This document shows, in pieces, positions 47,491 through 58,435 of a stretch of 64,000 bases of DNA. The position numbers were made by a program, and so were the translations under genes. The DNA is from Gnetum montanum (Eukaryota > Streptophyta > Gnetopsida > Gnetales > Gnetaceae), in the NCBI GenBank assembly GCA_015680685.1, contig MNCI01012713.1, positions 1,118,439 through 1,182,438 of the forward strand, written 5' to 3'. The notes beneath the pieces were generated by a model, which saw only the letters and a list, made by a program, of their open reading frames with translations, searched no databases and was not told the origin of the DNA. Each line of letters starts with the position of its first letter. Position 1 is the first letter of the stretch.

Positions 47491-48350
47491 AATTCATTGT
47501 AAGCCATTGACTTTATAAATATTTCACACCCTATGTTTGTAGCTTTTGCATGCATGATTAAGGTTTCTACCTCCTAGGTTTGCATCCTAGCCTTTCATAT
47601 TATACTTCTAGGTTTGGTACATATTTTGGACTTCCTAGGATATTTTTGAGTACATTTAGAAGCCTTAGAAACCTTCCAACATGTTCCCTAGTGTTTCAAA
47701 TTTGATCCAAAACTAGCACATGAAGTGTGCTAGGGAGGGATGCACTAACCACCCTACCTCAGCACATCCCCTACATTAATGTAGATGTGCTAACACACCT
47801 CTCTGATTGACTTGGTTTGATCCCTTTGCTCCAAGTTTGCCTCTGGTGTATTTCCAAATTGCCTAGGATGCACATCTAGAAGATTTAACAAGGTTTTATA
47901 GTTGGCTACTAACCTAACACTAATTCTCCTTCTCTCATATCCATGCTTGGGATTTTCATTGTTGAAGTTTCTATTCAAAATAACATAAATAAAAAAATTG
48001 GACCATCTCAAGTAAATACTCAACAATAATCAAATCTACCTTATATACTTAGAAGAAATTCATCTTATCCATAAACTAAAGATGAGTACAAAATTATGAT
48101 TTAGTTGATGATTTGAAAAGAACCAAGGCTAACATTTAAATATACAATCTTTTACATCTTAATGAAATGAAATAGCTGATTAAAAAATGATTAACACACC
48201 CGAAGCAAGTAAATAAAAACCTTCTCAATTAGAAAGATAAGTTTATTTCATAGAAATTTATAACACATTATAAATAAAATATATGAATTCTACCTCAACT
48301 AGAAAATATTAACCTCATTTTATAACAACATTAATCATTTTAGATAAAAG
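47491..48350. other. Spacer between gag and protease relics
   Basis: AT-rich, no domain recognised; may hold the decayed end of gag. Confidence 0.4.
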
Positions 48351-48363
48351 CATTCATAATTTT

Positions 48364-48800
48364 TTGATGAATTCTAGTGCAACCATTATTGTTATACATT
48401 TGGAAGTGTGTAAAATGTCAAAAGAACAAATGCTACAACAACCCAAAAGTGTTATACAACTTGATGAATCCAATGTACCTATGATAAGGTTATTAAAAGG
48501 GGTGAAAGTACAACTTAAAATATATTCTAATTTCACTTGTTATATAGATATTTTATTAGTAGACATGCAATCCACTTATGATGTTCTTTTATCATGAACT
48601 TTTGGAGCCTAGTTTGGAGGCTTCTTTAGATCAAATTTCTCAAAATTACTAATTTTCATTAAAGGAAAAGTTGAATATGTCATCATACCAAGAGAACCTT
48701 TTTATAAAAATGTGGTTACCAACTTCTTTCAACAAATAAAACCACTTGAAAATCAAAACAATAATCTTTTCAAAATTTGGATGCTAATGTTTTATGCCTA
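48364..48800 (+). pseudogene. Protease relic of a gypsy element
   Basis: The 77-codon frame has MSKEQMLQQPKSVIQLDESN, PMIRLLKGVKVQL, CYIDILLVDMQSTYDVLLS, followed after a stop by FGGFFRSNFSKLLIFIKGKV and EYVIIPREPF. This order (I.LLVD....Y.VLLS...FG..LGG....D.S.L..P.KG) is that of a plant gypsy protease in which the first Asp lies just upstream. No RT follows before the next LTR, so pol is missing here. Confidence 0.65.
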
Positions 48801-49129
48801 CAAGAAGTCTTGCCTTTGATATAGAGGTATTTATAAGAAAAAAGGTTCTTGTGCAAGTTCTTCTTTTAAGCCATATAGATTAGCCTATTGTAGAAGGAAC
48901 TAAGTTTAAATTAGTACAAAGATTTGAATGGAGTTTAGAAAATATGATTTTTGAAATTCCAGCACTTCAAGAGATGAGAACAAAAGAATAGTCAAGATTT
49001 CAAAAAAAAAATCACATAGCCTTGCTAGTGATTCTAAAATTCCATCTATAAAAAAGATTTGTATGTGTGGTTAACACACATTTAATTGTCAAAACAATGT
49101 GTTCAAATGTTAGACTATGTCAAGGGGGA

Positions 49130-49700
49130 TACTTCATTAAGAAAATAGAGAAAAGTTTGAAGAATAAGTTATTCCTGAGATATGCTGATTCAATTCCATT
49201 TCAATGCAAAATTTGGAAGTGGTGTCTATCAATTCTTAAAATATGAATGTGTAAAGGAATCCTTGGAAGATGAACTTGATTTGAAGAAGACGTTTCCATC
49301 AATTCAACATGAAATTCCATTGGATAGTGCATATTCTACTTACTTTGAATCTTTAATAGATAAATTAGATCCTAGAATTTAAAAACAAATGATGTTGATG
49401 AATACTACTATTCAAGAATCACAGTTTACCAATTACTCTACTATGATTAATGAGGATGGATCAACAACATTCTTTGTTAAGACCCTGGATTATATTTGGT
49501 ACGATGCTTGATTTTTCCAAGTTACCAAATTACTAGAGTTAATTTCTAAAGAAGAAGTTGAGAAGAGTCAAGATCAAGCTTTGCCATCTAAAACAAGACC
49601 ATCTAATCATATACCGCTTATGATAGAATTATAGTTACTTCCATCAATTCATAAGGTTGATCAAGATCAAGACACATCTCATCCTTACTTTATTTGATAA
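49130..49700 (+). pseudogene. Unidentified reading frame before an LTR
   Basis: The frame at 49,182-49,382 (FGSGVYQFLKYECVKESL, FESLIDKLDPRI) continues after one stop as MMLMNTTIQESQF and further acidic sequence to about 49,690 (VDQDQDTSHPYF). I do not recognise it. Its place between protease and the 3' end suggests the linker or C-terminal part of the same element's polyprotein. Confidence 0.4.
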
Positions 49701-50105
49701 ATCTTATTATTTTCTACTTTTTTTAATTTATATTGTAATTAGATAAATAAAATTTCTATAGAATGCAAGTTAAGAATAAAGATTTGTCCTATCTTCACTT
49801 AGGTAACTAGATATGAGTTGCACTTTGTGTGACCTTGGTTAGGACTAGTGATTGATAGTTGGTAGACCTTTAATTCACCTCTTAACATTATCTTATAAAA
49901 TGAGATGAATATTAAGAAAGTAAGATTTAATTTTTCATAAATTCTTCTCACATATGTTTTTTTTACAAAATAAGAAAGAAACAACTTCAATTTTAAACAA
50001 GAAATCAAATTATTGGAGCATGGAAGCATAACAGAAGCATTGGAGCTAGAAAAAGATAGTGAATGAGGACTCATTCAAGGACAAAAAAAACTAAGGGGGG
50101 TAGAT

Positions 50106-50670
50106 TGTCATGTCCCCACTCCCAAATGATGCTACTGCATAACAAAGATGATGCCTCTTCATAAGTATTATCATTATCCTAACAAGATCCAAAAGGGTAG
50201 TTGTAATTGAGACTCAAAAGGGCACATTGTAATAATAGATGTGGCTCTTGAGATGACCTTTGGAGGTTTGACCTAAAGCATTTATACCTAGGCTTAGAGG
50301 TTGGGCCAAGCATGGAGTAGTGGACCTAGTACAGGCAAGTCGCAGGAGCTGGGTGAAGTGGGACAGGAGTGAACAGGCCATCCCTTCTAATCGATTATAG
50401 GCCTAATCATGATGGTAGTGCTAGATTGCCTCTAAGGAATAGATGCCAAAGGAAGAAAACCCCAAGGAATACTCTCAAAGCATGATCCAAATACTCCATT
50501 TAATATTAATAAAGCATTGTTTTCTTTCTCCTTCTACATTTTTCCTATTATTTTCTTTATGCATAATATCAAATGTTACATATATTTGATGTTTAATATA
50601 TTTTCTTACGCATAATGTCTAATATAACATATATTTGAAGTTTTCTATGATGTCCAAGAATGGGATGTCA
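50106..50670 (+). mobile_element. LTR of a second family (family B)
   Basis: 565 bp, TGTCATGTCCCC to GGGATGTCA, flanked on both sides by TAGAT (50,101-50,105 and 50,671-50,675). That favours a solo LTR. However ACTAAGGGGGGTAGAT just upstream looks like a polypurine tract, which would make it the 3' LTR of the gag-protease relic. It is related to the LTR at 61,839 (shared GGTTGGG...GGCAAGT and ATTGCCTCTAAGG). Confidence 0.75.
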
Positions 50671-50683
50671 TAGATAGGAATCA

Positions 50684-51110
50684 ATGTTACCAATAAATTT
50701 ATTAATTTCAATATATCAGTTTTTCTTAGATTATTTGTCAACTGACAAGCATTTAATTTTATGCACATATGAAATTTGGAATTTACAACTAAAAAGGGTC
50801 AAAAACATTAAAAGTATATTGAATCATCAACAAATTATTAAAAGAAGGTTTGATAAGAAATATATGGCTCAATTTTTAAGGCAAGTGATCTAGTCCTTAA
50901 CAGAGAGAAAGAGCATCTAGTAAAAAAGGTCTGCAAAATAAGTTTTCTTCTATGTGATCAAGTCCATATCAAATCACAAATATTATTGGCCCCAATGTTT
51001 CCAAAGCTACAGATCTACAAGGAAACAAACTATACAAAAATTTTAATGCATTTCATTTAAATCATTTTTATACTAGTGCCCCTCATGGACACCTTGTTAA
51101 TTCTTAGTTA
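50684..51110 (+). pseudogene. C-terminal end of a gypsy integrase
   Basis: NHQQIIKRRFDKKYMAQF (in the frame 50,684-50,893) corresponds to the helix before the integrase C-terminal barrel. Then, with frame changes, SSPYQITNIIGPNVSKATDL and KLYKNFNAFHLNHFYTSAPH (about 50,960-51,090), the usual closing strands. The upstream part of the integrase is not visible. Confidence 0.65.
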
Positions 51111-52248
51111 CATGTTTTCTTCTAGTTTTTTGTGAATTTCATAAGTATATAGCTGCATTTTCATATCTTTGTATTTTCATCATCGTTTCATGCATATTTA
51201 GTCTATCACTGCCTTGGTTCTTAGCATCATGGTTTGGTCTACTTATGCATTTCAATGTGTTTTAATAATCATTATGATCATCTGAGTAGCTAGGCTTCAG
51301 GGCATCATAACACCATTTGAGGAAGATGAAATAAGTAAAATATAATAATATCTTGTTCATGTTAGATCATATTATGCTTTATTATTGCATAAACCACCCT
51401 TTATATTATATATAAATAAATTCTATAATCCTTCCCAACCTATTTCAAGGTAATAGTTTTATTAGTCATATTGGATTATGTAGAATGAAATTTATGCTAA
51501 CTTATCATGTGCTTATCATGGTCATGTGAATGTAGGATATGTAAATTTGAAGAATGATTAGCCATAATTGCTAGCCAATCTTAGATTTAAGAAAAATACA
51601 TTTTTGCCTTTTATAAGCCCTAGCCCTCAAGTATGATGATTTATGACTATCATGTAAGTAACAGGAAAGTAAGTTCCTCTTCACTTAAGAATCCTTAGCC
51701 ACCATGGTGACCTGCAATGTTTTTTCCTAGCTTAGAATTAAAGGTACATGCACAAAAGTTGAACTATACCATGGGCAAATTTTTCGAAAGAACCCTATTC
51801 ATTAGCAATATAGTTAATTGGCCAAACTAATTTTGGAATTCCTACCTTAAGAATGATGTGCACCACAAGCAAAGTTTCACCAAAAAAATAAAAAGAGCAC
51901 CATGTTCATTGATAATTCATTAAGTTCTTAAGTGTGATGGGGTCAAGTATTGATCCTCACCCTACCCTTCTTATCTTCTTCTACATTCAAAAAAAGAAAA
52001 GAAGGATTTCCTATTCTCTTACCTATTTCCATTCCTTGATGTATCCCTTTTAAAAATCCCTTTTTTTCTTATATCCTTTCCCATTCCAAAAAAAAGGCTT
52101 AGGAAAAATTTGAAAGTTATGACTAGTCATGATCTAAAGAAAACATATCATTTTCATGAAGTTTGGTATAATATCCATTCTCTAAGGTATCCTCTATATG
52201 AATTACTTTAAACTTAAGCATGGTTGGGATTGCAATATTATTTATAAG
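51111..52248. repeat. Non-coding region running into host repeat H, copy 2, left part
   Basis: 51,111-52,020 has no recognisable content. From about 52,030 (CCCTTTTAAAAATCCC) it aligns with 16,846 onward up to the Ath4 insertion at 52,249. The target duplication ATAAG is 52,244-52,248. Confidence 0.7.
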
Positions 52249-53456
52249 TGATGAGTAGCGAGGTACCCCTACACTCAACCATACGAATACGAGCATTCAT
52301 GCACGATCCGGTCGAACTCTGTAGATGAACTAGTTGTGATATCTAGATAGTTACTCATTCATCGTAGTTCATTGTCTTCCCACCTGGACTAGTATTTGCT
52401 TTGTCATGTATGGTTTAGTCCAGAGTGAGGTTTATGATGTGTTTCCTATCACTATGCTACTCCTAGGGACAATGGAAAATAACTTAGTTTTAAGCTAAGA
52501 GGTAAAGGGAGAAGAGAATCTAAGCTACCCTAAGTGCGATGAGCATCCATCCTTAATCATCCGTACACATCTTGGACCTCATGTACTACTACTGGGATTA
52601 CCAAGCGCATGTCCTAGGTACACTACTGGGATACCAATTAGTCACACTTAAATGCTCATGATTAAGTCGTACTCATTCCGCGTTTAATAACAGGGGTAGA
52701 AGAGGAAGGTAAAGAGATATTAAGTAAGAAAGCAATAAATAATAGTTAAACTAAGTGAACGCTATAATGATGAAGTAATCTCAATCTTTATTACCAATCA
52801 TGTGCTTTTCCAACTATGTCACACTCGAATAAAGGTTCTGTACAATTACAATCATCACATTGTGAGAATGCACTAGGGAAAGGATTGAGAGGAATTGAAA
52901 AATAACAAAAAGATCTTACTCTAAGACTACTTTTCCTATGACTTTCCCATGTGCCCCATTGTGTATTTATAGGCTCACATGGAAACCATGATATCATGTA
53001 TCCGATATCGCTAGTGAGATTTGGATATTGAGGGTCCAATATCAAGGGTCCGATATCAAAGAGGAAGGTAAAGAGATATTAAATAAGAAAGCAATAAATA
53101 ATAGTTAAACTAAGTGAATGATGAAATGATGAAGTAATCTTGATCTTTATTGTCAATCATGTGCATGTCCAAGAACGTCACACTTGAATAAATGTTTTGT
53201 ACAATTAAAATCATCACACTACAGGCATGCACTGGGGAAAGGGTTGAGAGGAATTGAAAACTGACAAAAAGATCCTACTCTAATACTACTTTTCCTATGA
53301 ATTTCCCATGCTCCCCATTGTATATTTATAAGCTCACATAGAAATCACGATATCACATATCTGATATCGCTAATGAGGGAGAAATATCGCTTACCTATTA
53401 TTGAGGGTCCAATATCGAGGATCTAATATCATTTCCTAACAAATCATGGTTCATCA
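52249..53456 (-). mobile_element. 3' LTR of Ath4 with internal duplication
   Basis: 1,208 bp versus 835 bp for the 5' LTR. The excess is a tandem duplication: GAGGAAGGTAAAGAGATATTAA starts at 52,702 and at 53,061 (unit 359 bp, diverged). The decayed polypurine tract TAGTCGTGGATGTA (minus) precedes it at 53,457-53,470. Confidence 0.9.
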
Positions 53457-53645
53457 TACATCCACGACTAAATGCAAACTTGTCCTCGAGTCAAAAAAAA
53501 TGAGAATAAGTCCTATTGATTACACAGTGGATAGGTATGGGATTATTGACTGACTAAGAATTTATTCATGCCATAGTGGAGGATTACATACAAAAAAATT
53601 GGGACATGAACATAAAATTACAAAAGTACAAAACTTTGTTGGAAC

Positions 53646-56399
53646 TCATGCGGTTCCAGGTGGCGGTGGTTCCTCCATGGGTCACTTCCCCTTAGCTTGT
53701 GCTCTAGTTTTTGGAATTTGATGGCTCTGAAGGAGTGCTTGAAGCTTTTCCTCTTTAGTTCAAGGGTCTTGTACCATTCATGATGATGCTCCAATGTTTG
53801 ATAAAGTTAGCACCTCCCATGGACACAATAGTTATGGGAACATTTGATTTGCTTTGACATACTAGGCCACAAACAACCATCGTTCCTCCTCGTAGGCTCT
53901 AGCTTTATCCTTGTATTCCTGGTAATCTATAAGCAATTAAGCCAAGTCTACCACAACATCTTTTTATCCCTGGTAGCTAGTTTTAACCAACTCTAACTCA
54001 GAATTTTCCACTTCTAACTTTTGTAGCGTCTTCTTGTGCTCTGCAAATTCTATTTCATATTTTGCGTAGGTGGTAGCTACCTTCTTCTACATCTCTGTTC
54101 TCATGTTTCCTACCATTAACATGGCTAAATTTTCATACCATAGGTTTTCCAATTCCATGTACTCCATAAGATCATGTATCTGTAGGTCCCGGCTTTTGAG
54201 CTCTACTTCGTGGACGCATGCATAGGTGTCCAGTATGACCCGTCAATTAGCATGTTAAGCACTAAAATTGTTAATGTGGGCCTTGGACATATGGATCTCT
54301 TTTTCAATGACTTGCTTATACATCCCCACCTAATCTCTAAAGTGCTCCTTTAGTTTCTCATGTCACTTGGCCTCGTTTTGCCACGTGCTTATTTCAATTA
54401 CCATCTTTTGACGAATTGCACATACCTCCTCCACTAAGATGGTTTGATTCTCTTTGGTCAAGTGATTCATGTTCTAGTTGATCCTAACTAACTATTCTCA
54501 TAACTACTAAAAATTCTCTTTGAGAACATTCTTTTATTTCTCCACATTGGTCAACCGAATATTTTCTGTGACAAGCTATTTATTCTCTTCTTGAAATTCC
54601 TTGAGTGCTTTGGCATGCACATATGTCTATACTTGTGCCTTGGAAGCATCCTAATCAGCCTTCTCTTTCTCCTCTTCCACTCTTTTATTGTCTACCAATA
54701 ATTTAGTGAGCTGCTCCATCCTGAAAGATTCTAGCTAGTCTACGAGGATGAATTACGATAGATCCCGTTGTGTAGCTTGCAAGGTGACGAGCCTTTCCTA
54801 GAGTCTTTCCAACTCTACCTCTACATACTCGACCCTAATCTCTGCCATGACCATGTTCCCTTTGGTGGAGATGAGGTCTGATTGAGTTGCTATGACATCT
54901 TGTGAGATGTCAAACAAGGACATCATCACTTTTCATGTCTGTAGCAATCAATCGAAAACATCCTCATGCCTCGCAGGAGTCATTGAGGGATCGGCCAAAG
55001 TTTGAGCATCATGTGCTCCTGTGAAATCTACCAGTGACACAACAAGGATATTGAAGGACTCTTTTATGTGGTCTATGACCACTTCTATAGCTCCTGCTAC
55101 ATCTTGGTGCTACATGACCATGACTGTGACACCTTCACCCATTTCCAATTACACCTAAATGGATGCATTATTTTCTGAGATCTGTTGTGACCAATGTGTC
55201 TCCCCTCCTCCTGTTTGGATGGACACTTCACCCCATGCATGATCTATGGAAACTATGGATCATACGGTGTCATCAATAACCCCAAAGAGATTGGTATCAT
55301 CATGACTTCCCTAGCTAACTATCTCAGTGATGGCCCTAAGATGGCTCATCAACAGTCGATAATCCTACAGCAATGGCGACGGTTGGTCTTGCTGGCCTAT
55401 GTTGGGCCCTGCTTCTTATTGTTGAGTGGGTTGTGTGCTTGGGAGTTGGCTAGGCCCTGTGGTTTGAGTTGCATTGGGCCCCACTATCTATTCTTGTTCT
55501 GGCTCCAGTCTCTTAGCAACACTTTTTCTTGGGGCTAGTGTTTTCAGCAATTTAGCAAATTAAGCATTTTGGGCTCTTCTAGGGATGTCATTGGTGTACC
55601 CTAGAATTCCAACATGCCAACACAACTTCCTGATAAGACAAGGAAAGGGCAATGCAAACTTCCCTATCTTGCGTTCCTCAAATCACCTGAAAATCTCTAT
55701 GAGATACAGATGGGGGAGGTTGGCATTAACCTTGCCCATCAATATCACACTTCCTCTAGCCACATACATTCAGATCCTATTTAGTCCTTTCGTGGGGAAT
55801 ATGTGATAAGTGTCGATCTTGAAATAGATCTTCTCTTCTAGACTCAACTCTCCATATTCCTTGTCTTCCTTGTTGTATGCCCTTTTCAACCAAATTTTTC
55901 ATGCATCAACATTAGAGAAAGTGGGCAAGTGAGCAACTTTTGGCCCCATATTCGAAAGATTCAACACTTCCAAAATGGCCTTGGCAGAAAAATCCACAGA
56001 CACACCACCAATATCAACTATGGTGCCTTCTTCTTTATTATGCCAAAATTGGTACGTCTCTCCTAAGTACCAGGCACCACTTTCAGAAAGGATAGGCCAT
56101 AATGGGGATCCTTTGAGTTGGTCCCTAACTGCCTTAGGAGCAAACTCCATGAAAGGTCCAAAGTTGAGTTCCACGATCATGGCTCCGGACGTGGACCTTT
56201 CATGGATCACTTGAACACATTTTGAGGACAACATGAGACATTGTCCTTGTTCAGGTACTTCAACAACTCCTCTTTCAGCTTGTCCCAATTGCACAGTAAT
56301 AGGAGGTTCTTGATGGATTCTGAATGATTGTGCCTCTTGTTCTACACGTTTCTCGAGAGATGCCTAGCCTTTGCCTCTCCTTCCACATTTAGGGGCCAT
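53646..56399 (-). pseudogene. Accessory ORF of Ath4, 917 codons in one frame
   Basis: From ATG 56,399 (MAPKCGRRGKG) to TGA 53,646-53,648 (PPPPGTA) the distance is an exact multiple of three and reads sensibly all the way, with stop codons but no frameshift I could find. The N-terminal domain (55,899-56,294 is open) has VELNFGPFMEFAPKAVRDQL, SPLWPIL, GAWYLGETYQFW and DIGGVSVDFSAKAILEVL, then EKIYFKI, GSVILMGKVNANL, RKLCWHVGILGYTNDI. A Pro/Gln-rich linker follows, then about 450 codons rich in Glu, Lys and Leu (coiled-coil-like), then LLCPWEVLTLSNIG, MVQDP.TKEEKLQALL. Many stops sit where Ath2 has CAG, CAA, CGA or TGG. No signal peptide, transmembrane segment or known catalytic motif was seen. 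Preserved even though pol is gone. Function unknown; could replace the env-like gene of Athila elements. Confidence 0.75.
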
Positions 56400-56715
56400 T
56401 TACAATTACATGGGGCCATCCATTAGTAAGGTTGCTTACAAAGTTTGATTTATACCTTACTTCTTACCTTTAATGAATTTGTTTCTTATTTCGTGTGATC
56501 CAGAGTTAGGAAATTTTATAAAAATGTCCCCTAAAAGTTTTGATATTGGGCCCAATTTGATTAGGTGGTTCCACAAATTAATTTCCCTAGTATGACTGAA
56601 GAGATAAATTTGATTTGGCAATGTGTTTAACAGTTTTTATGATCTTTTACCCTTTATGATATCCTTCAAGCAATGATGAATTTTGAAAAATTATGTGGGA
56701 CTTAGAGTGTACCCT

Positions 56716-56728
56716 CCCCCATGACTAA
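56716..56728 (-). other. Internal copy of the polypurine tract in Ath4
   Basis: TTAGTCATGGGGG on the minus strand, identical to the tract of Ath3, between the internal-promoter candidate and the accessory ORF. Confidence 0.55.
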
Positions 56729-56900
56729 ATTGAACACTTCGAGTTCAGATGGGTTCAATCGGAATGGGAATTGAAGCATTAACAAACAAGTTATAGATGT
56801 TGGAATGAGAGGCACGCAAGTTAGCAAGTTCGTGGAGAAAAATTTGAACAACTCCCCCTATGTGAACAATGTAAAATGATGTTGACGTGCACGGGGGGCC

Positions 56901-56985
56901 CATATATATAGGTTTTTTATGGACATGATATTGCATACCCAATAGCGCAAACCCAATATCGAGTACCTAATATCGTGGCCCATTG
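56901..56985 (-). promoter_or_regulatory. Candidate internal promoter of Ath4
   Basis: On the minus strand CACGATATTAGGTACTCGAT, then ATTGGGT, GCAATATCATG and, 10 bases on, CCTATATATATG (56,901-56,912). The LTR of this element has GATATTAGACCCTCGATATT, GGGTACACGATATTGCAG, GATATCATGG and CCTATAAATACA in the same order (61,146-61,255). The ORF ATG is about 500 bp downstream. Confidence 0.6.
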
Positions 56986-56999
56986 AAAATAGGGTACTT

Positions 57000-57766
57000 A
57001 GTAAAATTGATGAATTTCTAAATTTCCAAGGCCAAAAATGAATAAATTGAGGTTAATTGAAAAGGTGCAAGGTAACATTGAATAGACCGAAAGGCACAAA
57101 AGGTATAATGGGGTGGAATCTAAAAATGAAATTCCTAAATGGAATGAGGAAAAAGGACATGAGATGATGTATAGGAATGTTTGAACTTATAAGGATGACA
57201 AAGAAAAGAATAGATTTGGCAATGAAGTATTCAAAGGGTATAAAATGATGTGGTGGTGTGCAACAAGTACAAATTACAAAAGTCACGCAAGTGGGTCCTC
57301 CCCAAAGGAAGTTCCTACCTATAATGCCATTACATAACCACACCTTAAAATGTCTATAGGCACTAGAAGGATTAAATGTAACCCACACTAGTTCCACAAA
57401 ACACACACATGTAGATACCACCATGATGAGGTATGAATTCAATGCTACACAAGACACGAGTCACAAATACATGAACAGCGAGATGAGACAAATTGTAGAA
57501 GGGATTGTAGAGATTGGGACATGAGGTAACTAACCTAGGGCATAATGAATCTTGAGTGTAGGGCATGATTAATGTGTCATTAACCCGTTGCTCCAAAATC
57601 AAGACCACGTCCATTCCTTCAATCAGTGACATCACATTGTTTCATCCCATGGTGGACATTCATAAGAGGATCATGACAGCAAGGCGTATGATCACTTGGT
57701 GTTTTGTTCAAGAAAGGAGTGATTTGAAATTTCTTTGCGGCACTTTTTTCTTGATTTTTTTTTTTT

Positions 57767-57800
<34 letters not shown>

Positions 57801-57809
57801 NGTTTTTTT

Positions 57810-57844
<35 letters not shown>

Positions 57845-58430
57845 NGAATGCTTAATCTAGAGAAGCCACCAATCTTCAGGCATGGGTGCATGTCTTTCCA
57901 ATGGGACCCCCTAGAATAGCATTTGGTTTCTTTTATTGAGTGCCTTTATTACTCTTACTCCCATTTTTTGTTAGATCTACAAGGATCTTAGTACAACCAG
58001 GCTACATGGTAACTCCTACAAATGTCACCAAAGAGAATCCACAAGTCCCCTTGATGTCACATCCTTGCCATTCTTGCTTAGTCCATCATTTTTTTGCTTT
58101 GGGCATAGTGAGAAAAAAATTACTTTAAGTTTTAATGATATCAAGAATATCATCGAACCCAGAGTAGAACCTCTTATTAATAAAATGGATGGGTGGTTGT
58201 GATGGGCTTGTTGTCCAAGTAATTAGTCACCTAAGACTTGATAACATAGAACAACACCTCAACCAACAAGTCACATGAGGGTTTTATTCATAGATGTGAT
58301 TACTCATAAAAAGATAAAAAGATAAAACAACAAATAAAAAGATGAACCAATCAATAAAAAGATAAAACAAAAAATTAAAAGATGAAAAGCTGGAAAACAA
58401 AAAATTGTAAAATTGAAGAAAATGAAAAAC
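57000..58430 (-). other. Post-pol spacer of Ath4
   Basis: 57,060-57,450 corresponds to the unit duplicated in Ath2. A poly-T tract with Ns at 57,801 and 57,845 (about 57,750-57,845) is probably an unresolved homopolymer. The conserved peptide DVTSRGLVDSLW (minus) is near 58,040. 58,300-58,390 is built of AAAAAGATAAAA-type units. Confidence 0.55.
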
Positions 58431-58435
58431 ATTTA

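Noticed and set aside
45004-52248. Host gene exons or tRNA genes
   Set aside because: I looked for conserved A/B boxes, splice-linked exons and known domains and saw only retroelement fragments.
55194-55538. 114-codon plus-strand frame
   Set aside because: Antisense of the Pro/Gln-rich linker of the Ath4 accessory ORF; no match in the other elements.
57053-57635. Minus-strand frames of 134 and 87 codons, one of them hydrophobic
   Set aside because: They fall in the post-pol spacer duplicated in Ath2, where the corresponding sequence has no open frame. I found no conserved peptide here.
57565-57891. Open frames on both strands across the poly-T tract
   Set aside because: They encode only homopolymer runs of Phe or Lys plus N; they are products of low-complexity sequence and assembly gaps.
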